Shown here one piece after another: positions 43,427 through 51,768 of a DNA stretch of 64,000 nt (position 1 is its first letter; each line of letters starts with the position of its first letter). The stretch covers positions 1 through 64,000 of the forward strand of contig CAZUTK010000004.1 of assembly GCA_964623265.1 (NCBI GenBank). The letters run 5' to 3'. Position numbers and translations under genes: made by a program. The notes beneath the pieces are model-generated. The model did not search any database. It worked only from the letters and a program-made list of their open reading frames with translations, and was not told where the DNA came from. Source of the stretch: CAZUTK01 sp964623265 (GTDB lineage Bacteria; Electryoneota; B3-LCP).

Positions 43427-44575
43427 TTACTGCCTTAAATGAATTTCTCCGTTCAAAACCCGCTGCAAATACGATCGCAGGATTTCCGCCTGGCTAAGCC
43501 AGGTAAAACGTTCCACCGCAAGACGTCTACCCTTAGCGCCCATTTCTGCAAAAGAGGATCGCTTCTCCAGCGCACGACGGATCCCATCCGCGAGAATCTG
43601 CGGATCATTCCCCGAAACGTAGAACGCATCTTCATCCGATGCGACAACGGCTCGATGCGCCTGCATCTCCGTCAGCAGCACGGGCTTGCCCATCGCTAGG
43701 TATTCCATCAACTTCAACGGGCTGGAAACCCTCCACCAGGGGTGGTCCGGCAGAGGGACTACGCACAAATCCGCGCAAGCGATCCAATCGGGTATCCGGT
43801 CGTACGGCACGCCGGGCTTTAATATCACCTGATCCAGGTGATGATCGCGGACGATCTGCTGCAAACGATCCCATTCGTTGCCGCCTCCGAGGATCAAAAT
43901 CCGCACATCCCCCCTGTCGCGAAGATGCTCTGCGCACAGCGCCAGCTCCAACACGCCCCGATTCTGGTTCACTGAACCATGATAAAAGACGACGAACTTG
44001 TCTTCCAACCCCAACTCCCGGCGGAGCCGCGAAGCATCGCGAGGCTGGAAATGATTCGGATCCACAGCGGACGTCCAGACGGCTATATTGCCGGGGCTGA
44101 TCCCGAATCGCGCATGGATCTCATCCCGCAGAGGTTTCGTGATCGTCGTCAAACCTTGAAAATTCGCCTTCGCATATTCCAATGATGCTTCGAAGACTCT
44201 CAGGCTCTTCCCCGCGTCTTCTTTTACGGGTACCGTCCTCACATCGTGGACCAATTTGCAATCCAACAACCGGAGACGTTTGAATAGAACCACCCCGCGA
44301 GTCAGCGTGGCGGACATCCAATCGGTCAGGACGATATCCGGACGATATTTCAGACATAGAAACGGCAGAAGCAGCAACACTAAAAGCCGATATGCGCCCA
44401 AACGCCCTCCAGGCACAGGAAGAGGCATGAACTCCTTCGGCAATGTCGTTCCCGCTTTGCCGGCGATGAGAATCTTATTGTCATCCCCCATGCTTTTCAA
44501 CGCCGGCGGAATCCCGTACAACCGTGTGTTGCTGAAAGTCCTGCCCAGACCGGAGTTAACCCAGAGGATCTTCAT
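43427..44575 (-). CDS. Glycosyltransferase family 4 protein
   Basis: A 382-residue GT4 enzyme. The N-terminal acceptor domain holds a hydrophobic stretch (LLVLLLLPFLCLKYRPDIVLTDW, about 64-86), seen in enzymes that act on membrane lipids. The donor domain has FVVFYHGSVNQNRGVLELALC (about 193-213), and HPWWRVSSPLKLMEYLAMGKPVLLTEMQAHRAVV (about 278-311) with Glu residues at the usual donor positions. Its start lies 20 nt inside the end of the upstream glycosyltransferase gene. One of a tandem GT4 pair. Confidence 0.9.
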   Translation of the reverse strand: MKILWVNSGLGRTFSNTRLYGIPPALKSMGDDNKILIAGKAGTTLPKEFMPLPVPGGRLGAYRLLVLLLLPFLCLKYRPDIVLTDWMSATLTRGVVLFKRLRLLDCKLVHDVRTVPVKEDAGKSLRVFEASLEYAKANFQGLTTITKPLRDEIHARFGISPGNIAVWTSAVDPNHFQPRDASRLRRELGLEDKFVVFYHGSVNQNRGVLELALCAEHLRDRGDVRILILGGGNEWDRLQQIVRDHHLDQVILKPGVPYDRIPDWIACADLCVVPLPDHPWWRVSSPLKLMEYLAMGKPVLLTEMQAHRAVVASDEDAFYVSGNDPQILADGIRRALEKRSSFAEMGAKGRRLAVERFTWLSQAEILRSYLQRVLNGEIHLRQ

Positions 44576-45692
44576 GCCGCATCAATTTTTCAAATATCGC
44601 CCTATAGCGAGGAAAGAGACCGGAAAAATCGTATTCCTTCCTCGCAAATTCGCTGGAACGGGTTCCCATACGGGCTATTTCATCCGGATGCACGATGAGA
44701 TGGCGCAATTTCCCCAGCAGTTCTTCATAACTTGGATTGCAGAACCCGATTCCTTCCCGAGCGATGACGCCGTCCGGATCCACACCCAGACTCAAAGTCG
44801 GCACGCCGTAGAGCCAAGCCTGCTGAAACGCATTTGGGAAACCTTCGAACAAGCTGGTATTCACGAGCAAGGCAGCGGATGCGATGCGCTGTTGCGCCTG
44901 ATCCGGTTTTAAAGGTCCTAAATATTGAAAATTCCGCAGTTCGCTTTCCGCCCTTTTGATTTTCGCCAGGATTTCGCGATCCGGGCAATCTCCGATCATG
45001 ACGAAATTTGCGGCAATATCCACGCAGTCTCTGGCGAGCCGCAGGAATAACTCGGGACGCTTGAACGGCTTGATATTCGAAATCCAGAGAATTTCCGGCG
45101 GATTTCGCCTGGAAATGGAGAATTCTTCCGAGAACACAATATGATTGGGAATGACGATGCCTTCGCGCAGATAATTTTCGAACAAGAGCTTTTTCTGCTC
45201 CGAAGTCTGCAAAACTACCGCATCCGCATGCAGCACACCGTAGTCTTCGAGGCGGCGAATCATCGGATGAAAAAACGCATCGCGAAACGAAAACGCATAG
45301 GATGAGAGCCGCAGATCCTTCCTGCGAATCACATCCGCAGTCGAAGCCGCCGCCCAGACCCAGGGTTTTTTCAGCGTGCGCGCCGCAAGGGCGCTTAAGC
45401 CCGTATAGGGATGGCGCACTCGTTGATAAAGTACATCCGCTTTGCTCTCAGAAATGGCGGCTTTCAATTTCGAATAATTCCTCCAAGTCGCCCGTTTCTT
45501 GCGTTCTGGAAGCGCGAAAATCTGCATTCCTTCTACGATTTCAAATCGCGGTTTGCCGCTCTCTCTTTCACAAATATAGGAAGTCTTCCAGCCGCAATCA
45601 CGAAATCCCTGACCCAAGATCTGCACCTGCCGTTCTGCGCCGCCGATATGATCCCCGTAAAACGTCTGCATAATGAAAGCGATTGCCGGCAT
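44556..45692 (-). CDS. Glycosyltransferase family 4 protein
   Basis: A 378-residue GT4 enzyme. The ATG at 45692 is taken because it lies 19 nt after the upstream stop and begins the normal first strand (AIAFIMQTFYGDHIGGAERQVQIL). An in-frame start 72 nt earlier falls within the neighbour. The donor domain has ILWISNIKPFKRPELFLRLA (about 189-208), and LVNTSLFEGFPNAFQQAWLYGVPTLSLGVDPDGVI (about 281-315), which includes the E-x7-type motif. The GGAE motif at the N-terminus is typical of GT4 capsule enzymes. Confidence 0.9.
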   Translation of the reverse strand: MPAIAFIMQTFYGDHIGGAERQVQILGQGFRDCGWKTSYICERESGKPRFEIVEGMQIFALPERKKRATWRNYSKLKAAISESKADVLYQRVRHPYTGLSALAARTLKKPWVWAAASTADVIRRKDLRLSSYAFSFRDAFFHPMIRRLEDYGVLHADAVVLQTSEQKKLLFENYLREGIVIPNHIVFSEEFSISRRNPPEILWISNIKPFKRPELFLRLARDCVDIAANFVMIGDCPDREILAKIKRAESELRNFQYLGPLKPDQAQQRIASAALLVNTSLFEGFPNAFQQAWLYGVPTLSLGVDPDGVIAREGIGFCNPSYEELLGKLRHLIVHPDEIARMGTRSSEFARKEYDFSGLFPRYRAIFEKLMRHEDPLG

Positions 45693-45711
45693 TTTCAGGC
45701 TCGTCTCTGAT

Positions 45712-46953
45712 TCACTCCCAGCAATAGCCGATCGGCGGCAGCGGCACGGTGTAAGAAACCGCACCGGTGTGGTCCGCCGGATTTTCGATCAAAGAGTATG
45801 ATTTTCCGTTGATTTCGATCCGTCGGTTGATTCCGCACGGCGCATAGAACGTCAGACCCTCCACTTCTGGCGCTTGCAGATCTCCTGCATCAACGAAGGA
45901 ACCGTGAATAACCGACGAATCGTTTGCCTCTGAAGAAGTCAATTTCAATCGCAGGCGCAATTCAATATAGCGGCAGAGCCGGGAAGCAGTCGTCACCCAA
46001 ATGTCCCCGGCGCGAGCCCATTGCGCCAGATGTTCCAGAGCCCGATAGGCTTCCTTCGAAAACGGCACTTTCGGGCTCGGGCGCCCTTTTCCAAGGTGCA
46101 TATAGAGCAGACAGGCTCCCCCAGTTTCCACCAGTCTGCGTAAGAAGCGCGCGGAGAGCAGTTCCGGCAGAAATTCGGATCCGTCTTTATGGAAATAACC
46201 GTAGCGCAGTATTTCGAAAAAATCGCCGCCGTCCCGCAGTTTCCTGCAGCGGATCAGCGGGTTCTTCAGCTGAGGCGAAGGAGCACCACCTCTTGAGTTT
46301 AGAAGATCCCGCACCAGAAACCGCGCGAGATCCGCGCCGTTCTCCAGCCAATCGGTGATGTCTAAGTGCCGCTGCTGTCCGGGAATCGGCGTCAGTTCTT
46401 TGATCCATATATAGCGGATCCCCGCTTCCCGCGCCAGATCCGCGTGATACTCGAGCACTTCGCTACGGTCACCCCGCACAGAAAAGGTTTCGCGCACGTC
46501 CCCTAGAGAATCGGTGCGCCCCAGATTTTGAAAATTGTGGCGGTCGCCGTGGTTGACCCACACGGGTACTTTCAGCCCGTATTTCCGCAATTCTTCCACC
46601 GCCCATTCCGCGTGCCGGCGGACAAAACCGCCCTTCTGGGAATAGTTTCCCCAGGTGTGCACTATGTCGAGAAGACCGGACGCGATGCCGTCCCGGATCG
46701 CCGGCGCCGCTGAGGAAGGCTGCGGAGTCAGTCCTTCAAAATACGCCAGGGTATCGTCCTGCTGAGGATGAACCGTAAAGAAATGAAATGAATCCCCGAT
46801 TTCGAGCCCCAGACCGGGACCGCAGGGCGTCATCCCGCTCCCGTTCAAGACATCGTGAACCGCCTTCATCTCCTCGAACGTGCGGAGACAATCCAGATCG
46901 TTACAGATCGCCAGAGCGGCTTTATAGGGATAAGGAAACGGCCTGATTTTCAC
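45712..46953 (-). CDS. Polysaccharide deacetylase-like protein
   Basis: A 413-residue protein starting at GTG 46953. Residues about 10-200 look like a NodB-type (CE4) barrel. ALAICNDLDCLRTFEE (13-28) carries the Asp pair expected after the first strand. DSFHFF, DIVHTWGNYSQ (about 95-105) and WVNHGDRHNFQNLG supply His residues for a metal site. Similar proteins in capsule clusters are annotated as polysaccharide deacetylases. The usual HxxxH motif is not obvious, so catalysis is uncertain. The last 90 residues have a beta-rich tail. No signal peptide is visible. Expected effect, if active, is N- or O-deacetylation of a sugar. Confidence 0.6.
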   Translation of the reverse strand: MKIRPFPYPYKAALAICNDLDCLRTFEEMKAVHDVLNGSGMTPCGPGLGLEIGDSFHFFTVHPQQDDTLAYFEGLTPQPSSAAPAIRDGIASGLLDIVHTWGNYSQKGGFVRRHAEWAVEELRKYGLKVPVWVNHGDRHNFQNLGRTDSLGDVRETFSVRGDRSEVLEYHADLAREAGIRYIWIKELTPIPGQQRHLDITDWLENGADLARFLVRDLLNSRGGAPSPQLKNPLIRCRKLRDGGDFFEILRYGYFHKDGSEFLPELLSARFLRRLVETGGACLLYMHLGKGRPSPKVPFSKEAYRALEHLAQWARAGDIWVTTASRLCRYIELRLRLKLTSSEANDSSVIHGSFVDAGDLQAPEVEGLTFYAPCGINRRIEINGKSYSLIENPADHTGAVSYTVPLPPIGYCWE

Positions 46954-47035
46954 GTAATGAACGATTCAGCGATTTGACGAAATTCTCGTTTCACAGCTTA
47001 AAGATTCAATATCACCAAGTGCATCTCAATTCTTC

Positions 47036-48541
47036 TCAAATAATCCACAACTTTCGGCCTACGGCTTTTTCCAGCGAGTCCACTTCCTCGACGCTGAACG
47101 GCTTAAACAACTTAACCGCAAGCAAAAAAACAACACCCCCGATCGCCGCCACACCCATGACCTGAAACAGTCCTGTTGCCCAGAAGGATAAGAGTTTCAG
47201 TATACCAAAGGCGACGAAGCCAGCGGCAAACAACCGGAAAAGCGCACCCCAGGGAAAAGACAACGGCAGATGCCGATGTAAAAAAAGATACATCAAAATA
47301 TTCTTCATCAACGCGGACGTTCCTGTCGCCCAGGCGGCTCCGATCGGTCCGTAGCGAGGAATCAGGATTACTGCGCTGATGATATTGTAAATCGCTCCGA
47401 GTTTCGAATACAACTGCACTTGCACCTTCTCGGTGGATTGCGCCATCCAGGCGATCGGCCAGGAAAATACGTTGAACAGTTCGAAGATCGCGACCAGCGC
47501 CAGAATATGGCTGGCGCTCTCGTATTTGGGGTCTATCACCAGAGTGATTTCCCGGCTCAGCCCCACCAGAACAATTAACAACGGAAGCGTGAGATAAACC
47601 GCCAGCTTGTTCAGTAAGTTGAAGCGGCGCTGCAAGAATTCGTGCGTAGGCGTTTCGGTAAACTGGCGGAAGAGAATCGTGGATATAATCAGCGTGCCGA
47701 CTTTCAAGGGCGTCAGCGCGATGAACATATCCACGATGCGGGCGGCGAACGAATAGATGCCCACCGCAGCCGGATTCAAAAAAGAGCTGATCAGGTAATT
47801 ATCCACGCGGCGGCTTAAAATCAATCCGCCTACTTCATTCAAATAACTGTACGCCGCGTATCGCCGGAACCGCCCTCCCAGACTTCCAAATCCATCCCTG
47901 CTCTCTGCAACATTCTCCGGATACTTTATCGTCTTGATCGTATGGATGAATAGAACGGAACCGATTAACGCCGAAAGGGAAAATCCCCAAAGAATGCCGA
48001 TCAAACCATACCCGAAATAAATCGCGAAAAAGTAGAGCAGCGCGCGAAGGATAGAGACGATCACCCGGATGATATTGCGGCGTTTCTGCAACAGGAAGGT
48101 ATCCAGCACCAGCTGGCTGGTCTGGTTGAGAATGGAAAACACCAGACCAATTGCGAAAACCGGATAAAGATCTGCGAACTGCTCCGAATTGAGCAATTCC
48201 CCGAGAAAATCCCGGCCGAAATAACAGAGCAGCGCTCCGGATAAACCGAGAAAAAACTTTGCGATCAAGGCTCGCTTCACCCAGAGCTGCAGATCCTGAA
48301 ACAAGCCGCGCTCATAGAGTTCGGGTAAAAATCGTTCAATCAGCGAAGGGATGCCGAGGGAAAAGATCACCGCCACAAGCGAAACGGTATCCTGAAAGAG
48401 ATTGAATACGCCGAAATCGGCGATGGGCAATTGCCGGATAACATAAACGGTCACGAAGACCGTCACGATTTTTTCAAAGAACAGACCCAGATAGTTATAC
48501 GCCGCTCCGGCGAATCCTTTCCGGATATCTTGTTTAATCAC
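47036..48541 (-). CDS. Polysaccharide flippase, Wzx-like (proximal copy)
   Basis: A 501-residue polytopic protein of the oligosaccharide flippase family. It is read from GTG 48541 with GAGG nine bases upstream; a TTG 15 nt earlier is less supported. N-terminal helices contain FAGAAYNYLGLFFEKIVTVFVTVYVIRQLPIADFGVFNLF, followed by IPSLIERFLPELYERG. About 14 hydrophobic segments occur in all. It lies between the kinase-like ATPase (62 nt upstream) and the deacetylase-like gene (82 nt downstream). Together with Wzy, Wza and the co-polymerase it completes a Wzx/Wzy pathway. A second flippase is encoded at 17852, suggesting two translocated substrates or functional redundancy. Confidence 0.9.
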   Translation of the reverse strand: MIKQDIRKGFAGAAYNYLGLFFEKIVTVFVTVYVIRQLPIADFGVFNLFQDTVSLVAVIFSLGIPSLIERFLPELYERGLFQDLQLWVKRALIAKFFLGLSGALLCYFGRDFLGELLNSEQFADLYPVFAIGLVFSILNQTSQLVLDTFLLQKRRNIIRVIVSILRALLYFFAIYFGYGLIGILWGFSLSALIGSVLFIHTIKTIKYPENVAESRDGFGSLGGRFRRYAAYSYLNEVGGLILSRRVDNYLISSFLNPAAVGIYSFAARIVDMFIALTPLKVGTLIISTILFRQFTETPTHEFLQRRFNLLNKLAVYLTLPLLIVLVGLSREITLVIDPKYESASHILALVAIFELFNVFSWPIAWMAQSTEKVQVQLYSKLGAIYNIISAVILIPRYGPIGAAWATGTSALMKNILMYLFLHRHLPLSFPWGALFRLFAAGFVAFGILKLLSFWATGLFQVMGVAAIGGVVFLLAVKLFKPFSVEEVDSLEKAVGRKLWII

Positions 48542-48603
48542 AAAGCGCGACCTCAACGATTGAGATCATTCCGCACTCCTGACACTGCATTTCGACGAGA
48601 TCC

Positions 48604-49383
48604 CTAAATCCGGCGATAAATCCATTCTGGAATAATGAATTTTCTCTGATTCAAGACCACGCCGAGCAGGTGGGTGTTCACTTTCTGCAGCTGGTTGCGG
48701 GCGGATTGCGCCACTTCCCAGCGCGTTTTGCCGGAGCGAACCACCAGAATAGCGGTCTCCACCTGTTTCGCCAGCGCGAGAGTCTCGGCATAAAGAGTAA
48801 CCGGCGCGGAATCGAGAATGACCATTTCGAAGCGGTTGCGGCATTCGTCCAGCAAACCCTTCATCAGCAGTGATCCGAGCAAATCCGCAGGATTCGCTGC
48901 CGGTTTACCGGCGGTGATGATCCAGAGATTGCGCCGCGGAGCCCCCTTCAATACTTCATCCAGCCGCAATTCTCCCTGAAGCACTTCCGTCAATCCTCTC
49001 TTGCGGTCAATGTCAAAAAAACTATGCAGGACCGGACGACGCAAATTGGCGTCAATCAGCAGGATGCCGCCACCGATTGTTTCCATTTCGTCAACGGGCA
49101 AACCGGTCATGCGATCGCGCGCCAGGAGCCGCGCCCAGTTCGCCGCCACTGTGGAACTGCCTTCACCTCGGACCGAAGCAGTGATCAAGACCGTTTTGAA
49201 GTTCTTCTGCATCCAGATCGCTTCGGTATTCTCCTGCAAGACTTGCAGGTCATTGGCTAACTGGCGCGGGATATCGCCGGGCAGAGGATGATGCGCTTCT
49301 TCCGGCGTCTCATCCGGTTCCAAGGGATTCTCAACCTCTCCCTGCTTGTCCGCCCACTTAATTAGGTCTTTGTAGATGCTCAA
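48604..49383 (-). CDS. Tyrosine-kinase-like (CpsD/CapB type) ATPase with altered P-loop
   Basis: A 259-residue cytoplasmic partner of the co-polymerase, related to bacterial tyrosine kinases that control polymer length. Walker A' ILLIDANLRRP (107-117) and Walker B MVILDSAPV (187-195) are intact. The Walker A loop, however, reads SVRGEGSSTVA (70-80), with Ser76 where family members have the invariant Lys of GEGKST. The usual C-terminal tyrosine cluster is also absent; the end reads KFIIPEWIYRRI with one Tyr. ATP hydrolysis and autophosphorylation are therefore doubtful, though MinD-like nucleotide binding might persist. Its ATG overlaps the co-polymerase stop by 4 nt. Confidence 0.87.
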   Translation of the reverse strand: MSIYKDLIKWADKQGEVENPLEPDETPEEAHHPLPGDIPRQLANDLQVLQENTEAIWMQKNFKTVLITASVRGEGSSTVAANWARLLARDRMTGLPVDEMETIGGGILLIDANLRRPVLHSFFDIDRKRGLTEVLQGELRLDEVLKGAPRRNLWIITAGKPAANPADLLGSLLMKGLLDECRNRFEMVILDSAPVTLYAETLALAKQVETAILVVRSGKTRWEVAQSARNQLQKVNTHLLGVVLNQRKFIIPEWIYRRI

Positions 49384-50804
49384 GTTCTTTCAAAGCTCCT
49401 GATGGATGCCAACACATCCAGGTTCAAATAACGCTGGACGTCTTCCGCGTTTTTCAAAGAATGATCGAAAAAATCAACGAAGAATGCCAGGGAAAGTCCG
49501 GCAAATAAGCCGAAAAAGAGCACCATGACGAGTTTCACCGCCCGATTGCTCGGCAGCGGATCCAGCGGCACCGTCGCGGCGCTGATGATCTTCACCCGGA
49601 CCACCATTTCCTTCTTCGATCGGGATAGCTTGGCTTCCTCCCGTTGCTTGATCAGCATTGAATAGAGCTCCTGGCTCTCGTTGATTCCCCGGGACAACCG
49701 GGACATTTCCACTTCCTTGCCGGAAAGACCCTTGATTTGCTCACGGATCGCCGCGGCATTGCTGCGCAATGTCGCCTCCTCATTCCTCATCGCTTGAATG
49801 CTGGATTCGAGGACGTTCATGATCTCTTTGATCTCGTCGTTGATCCGCTTCTTCAGTGCCTCGATTTCGTCCGTTTTTTCCTGCACCTCGATGTACGACT
49901 CCGTGTATTTCTGGCGCAGGCGGTCCCGCTCATATTCCAGCGTGCGAAGCTGCGTCTTCAGCGCCAAGATCTGCTGCATCTGGAGATTCCCGCTGCCCAG
50001 ATCAATCGCCGGCAATTCGTCGAACGAACCGCTTGCCACCATGCTCTGCAATCCGCGGAGCTTGGATTCCAAGCTGATGCGGTCGAGACGGATGCCGTCG
50101 GCGCGATTCTCAAAATCCTTGAGCTTGGTAAACAGCAAATCCCCCTCTCTGTCGGGGGAATACAGCGTCCCTTCGCTCTGGAATTCCGCTCTTTTTTCCT
50201 GCAATTCGTTCAATTTTGCGGCGGCTTCGTCAATCTGGCGGTTCAGGAACGCCAGAGTCTGATCATCCGAAAAAATTTCGAAGCGGTAATCTATGTATTG
50301 CTTCACGAGTTCATTGACGATCAGCGCGCACTGCTTTGGATCCCGCGATTTATATTTTACCTTAATGATATTCGGATCGGCGGACGGCACAACGCTCAAG
50401 CGTTCTGAGACTTCTTTGAGAACATCCTGAAAAGCCGCCTCTTTTTCTTGAGGTGTCTTATATTTCGCGTTGTCGTTAAAATCAAACAACTTCAAGCTGC
50501 GGATGACGCGCTCGAGCACCGGTCGAGACGTCATGATCTCGGATTCTTGGGTGTAACTGTAACTGGCTTCTTCGCTGCGTCCGGTGCTGGAGAGACGTAA
50601 AAGCAGCGCTTTTTCCAGTTCCGGATCGCGTTCTAAAAGAAGCTTGGCTTGTGCTTCGTATTGCGGCGGCATGCGAAAGATCTGGATTGCGCCGACGATG
50701 AAGGTCAACACCGCCACCATTACGATCACCCAGATGCGTTTGAACACCACCGTCAAAAAGTGGCGCAAGGATGTGGCTCGATCTGGGACGTATTGCCTTT
50801 CCAT
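49380..50804 (-). CDS. Polysaccharide co-polymerase/chain length regulator (Wzz/GumC type)
   Basis: A 474-residue inner-membrane protein. A Wzz domain opens with RATSLRHFLTVVFKRIWVIVMVAVLTFIVGAIQIF (first membrane helix about 20-42) and YEAQAKLLLERDP. The periplasmic part from about 180 to 400 is a long coiled coil (FLNRQIDEAAAKLNELQEKRAEF, LRQKYTESYIEVQEKTDEIEALKKRI). GNVR-type DPLPSNRAVKLVMVLFFGLFAGLSLAFFVDFF at about 420-452 gives the second membrane helix with its proline-rich start. No kinase domain is fused; that role is split off in the next gene (4-nt overlap). It sets polymer length together with Wzy and Wza. Confidence 0.93.
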   Translation of the reverse strand: MERQYVPDRATSLRHFLTVVFKRIWVIVMVAVLTFIVGAIQIFRMPPQYEAQAKLLLERDPELEKALLLRLSSTGRSEEASYSYTQESEIMTSRPVLERVIRSLKLFDFNDNAKYKTPQEKEAAFQDVLKEVSERLSVVPSADPNIIKVKYKSRDPKQCALIVNELVKQYIDYRFEIFSDDQTLAFLNRQIDEAAAKLNELQEKRAEFQSEGTLYSPDREGDLLFTKLKDFENRADGIRLDRISLESKLRGLQSMVASGSFDELPAIDLGSGNLQMQQILALKTQLRTLEYERDRLRQKYTESYIEVQEKTDEIEALKKRINDEIKEIMNVLESSIQAMRNEEATLRSNAAAIREQIKGLSGKEVEMSRLSRGINESQELYSMLIKQREEAKLSRSKKEMVVRVKIISAATVPLDPLPSNRAVKLVMVLFFGLFAGLSLAFFVDFFDHSLKNAEDVQRYLNLDVLASIRSFERT

Positions 50805-50828
50805 CTTAATCGCTCACCGATAATCGCT

Positions 50829-51767
50829 TCATTTATAAATCACACTGAAATATTCGCAGGTCCTGCGTAACCCCTCAGAAAACGTCACTCGAGGCTGATA
50901 GTCGAAGGATTTCTGCAACAGGGTGATGTCCGCCTGGGAATGCGGCACGTCGCCCGGGCGGGGAGCTACATAGTTGCGCTCGATTTTGCAATTCAGCAGG
51001 TTTTCGATCTGCGCCAGCATCTGGTTCAGGGTGATGCGATCACCGCATGCAGTGTTGAACACCTGTCCCGCTCCGTTCTCGCTCTCCGCCGCCAGGATAT
51101 TCGCTTCAACCACATTATCTATGTAGGTGAAATCCCGCGACTGTTCGCCGTCGCCGTACACCGTCACCGGCTGTCCCTTGATTCCCGCCGTGATGAATTT
51201 GGGAATCACCGCGGCATATTGCGATTGAGGATCCTGTTTCGGACCGAATACGTTGAAGTAACGCAGGCTGGTGGTCTGCAACCCGTAAACCCGGTGATAA
51301 ACCCGGCAATACGTTTCCGCTGCCAACTTCCCCGCCGCATAAGGGGACATCGGCGCGGGCAGCATATCTTCGCGCTTAGGGAGCTCCGGATTGCTGCCAT
51401 AAATAGACGATGAAGACGCGAATACCAACTTCTTCACGCAGGCTTTGCGGGATGCTTCCAGCACATTCAGAGTTCCGTAAACGCTGGATTGGAACGTCCC
51501 CACCGGATCTTCGATGGACCGGGGCACGGAAGGGAGCGCCGCTTGGTGAAGGACGTAATCCACCCCTGCGAACGCATCCTCTAAGCCGCGGGGATCGGCG
51601 ATGTCCAACTCAAAAAGCCGGATTTGATCCAGGAAAGGCTCCAAATTCACACGACGGCCGGTGGAAAAGTTATCCACTACCCGGACTTCGTGCCCCCGCT
51701 TGAGCAAGGCTTCCACTAAATTTGAGCCGATAAAGCCGGCGCCGCCGGTTACCAGATATACTGACAT
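50829..51767 (-). CDS. UDP-N-acetylglucosamine 4-epimerase-like (WbpP type) extended SDR
   Basis: A 312-residue nucleotide-sugar epimerase. The ATG at 51767 follows the upstream stop by one base and begins the cofactor motif VTGGAGFIGSNLVE (6-19). HQAALPSVPRSIEDP (74-88) and the Ser118-120 region (FASSSSIYG) follow. Catalytic Tyr143 and Lys147 are in SPYAAGK, and then come RYFNVFGPKQDPQSQYAAVIPKF and YGDGEQSRDFTYI. The VPRSI, FGPKQDP and GDGEQSRDF signatures are those of WbpP/Gne epimerases that act on N-acetylated UDP-hexosamines. Expected product: UDP-GalNAc. A UDP-glucose 4-epimerase role is possible but less likely. Confidence 0.87.
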   Translation of the reverse strand: MSVYLVTGGAGFIGSNLVEALLKRGHEVRVVDNFSTGRRVNLEPFLDQIRLFELDIADPRGLEDAFAGVDYVLHQAALPSVPRSIEDPVGTFQSSVYGTLNVLEASRKACVKKLVFASSSSIYGSNPELPKREDMLPAPMSPYAAGKLAAETYCRVYHRVYGLQTTSLRYFNVFGPKQDPQSQYAAVIPKFITAGIKGQPVTVYGDGEQSRDFTYIDNVVEANILAAESENGAGQVFNTACGDRITLNQMLAQIENLLNCKIERNYVAPRPGDVPHSQADITLLQKSFDYQPRVTFSEGLRRTCEYFSVIYK

Positions 51768-51768
51768 T

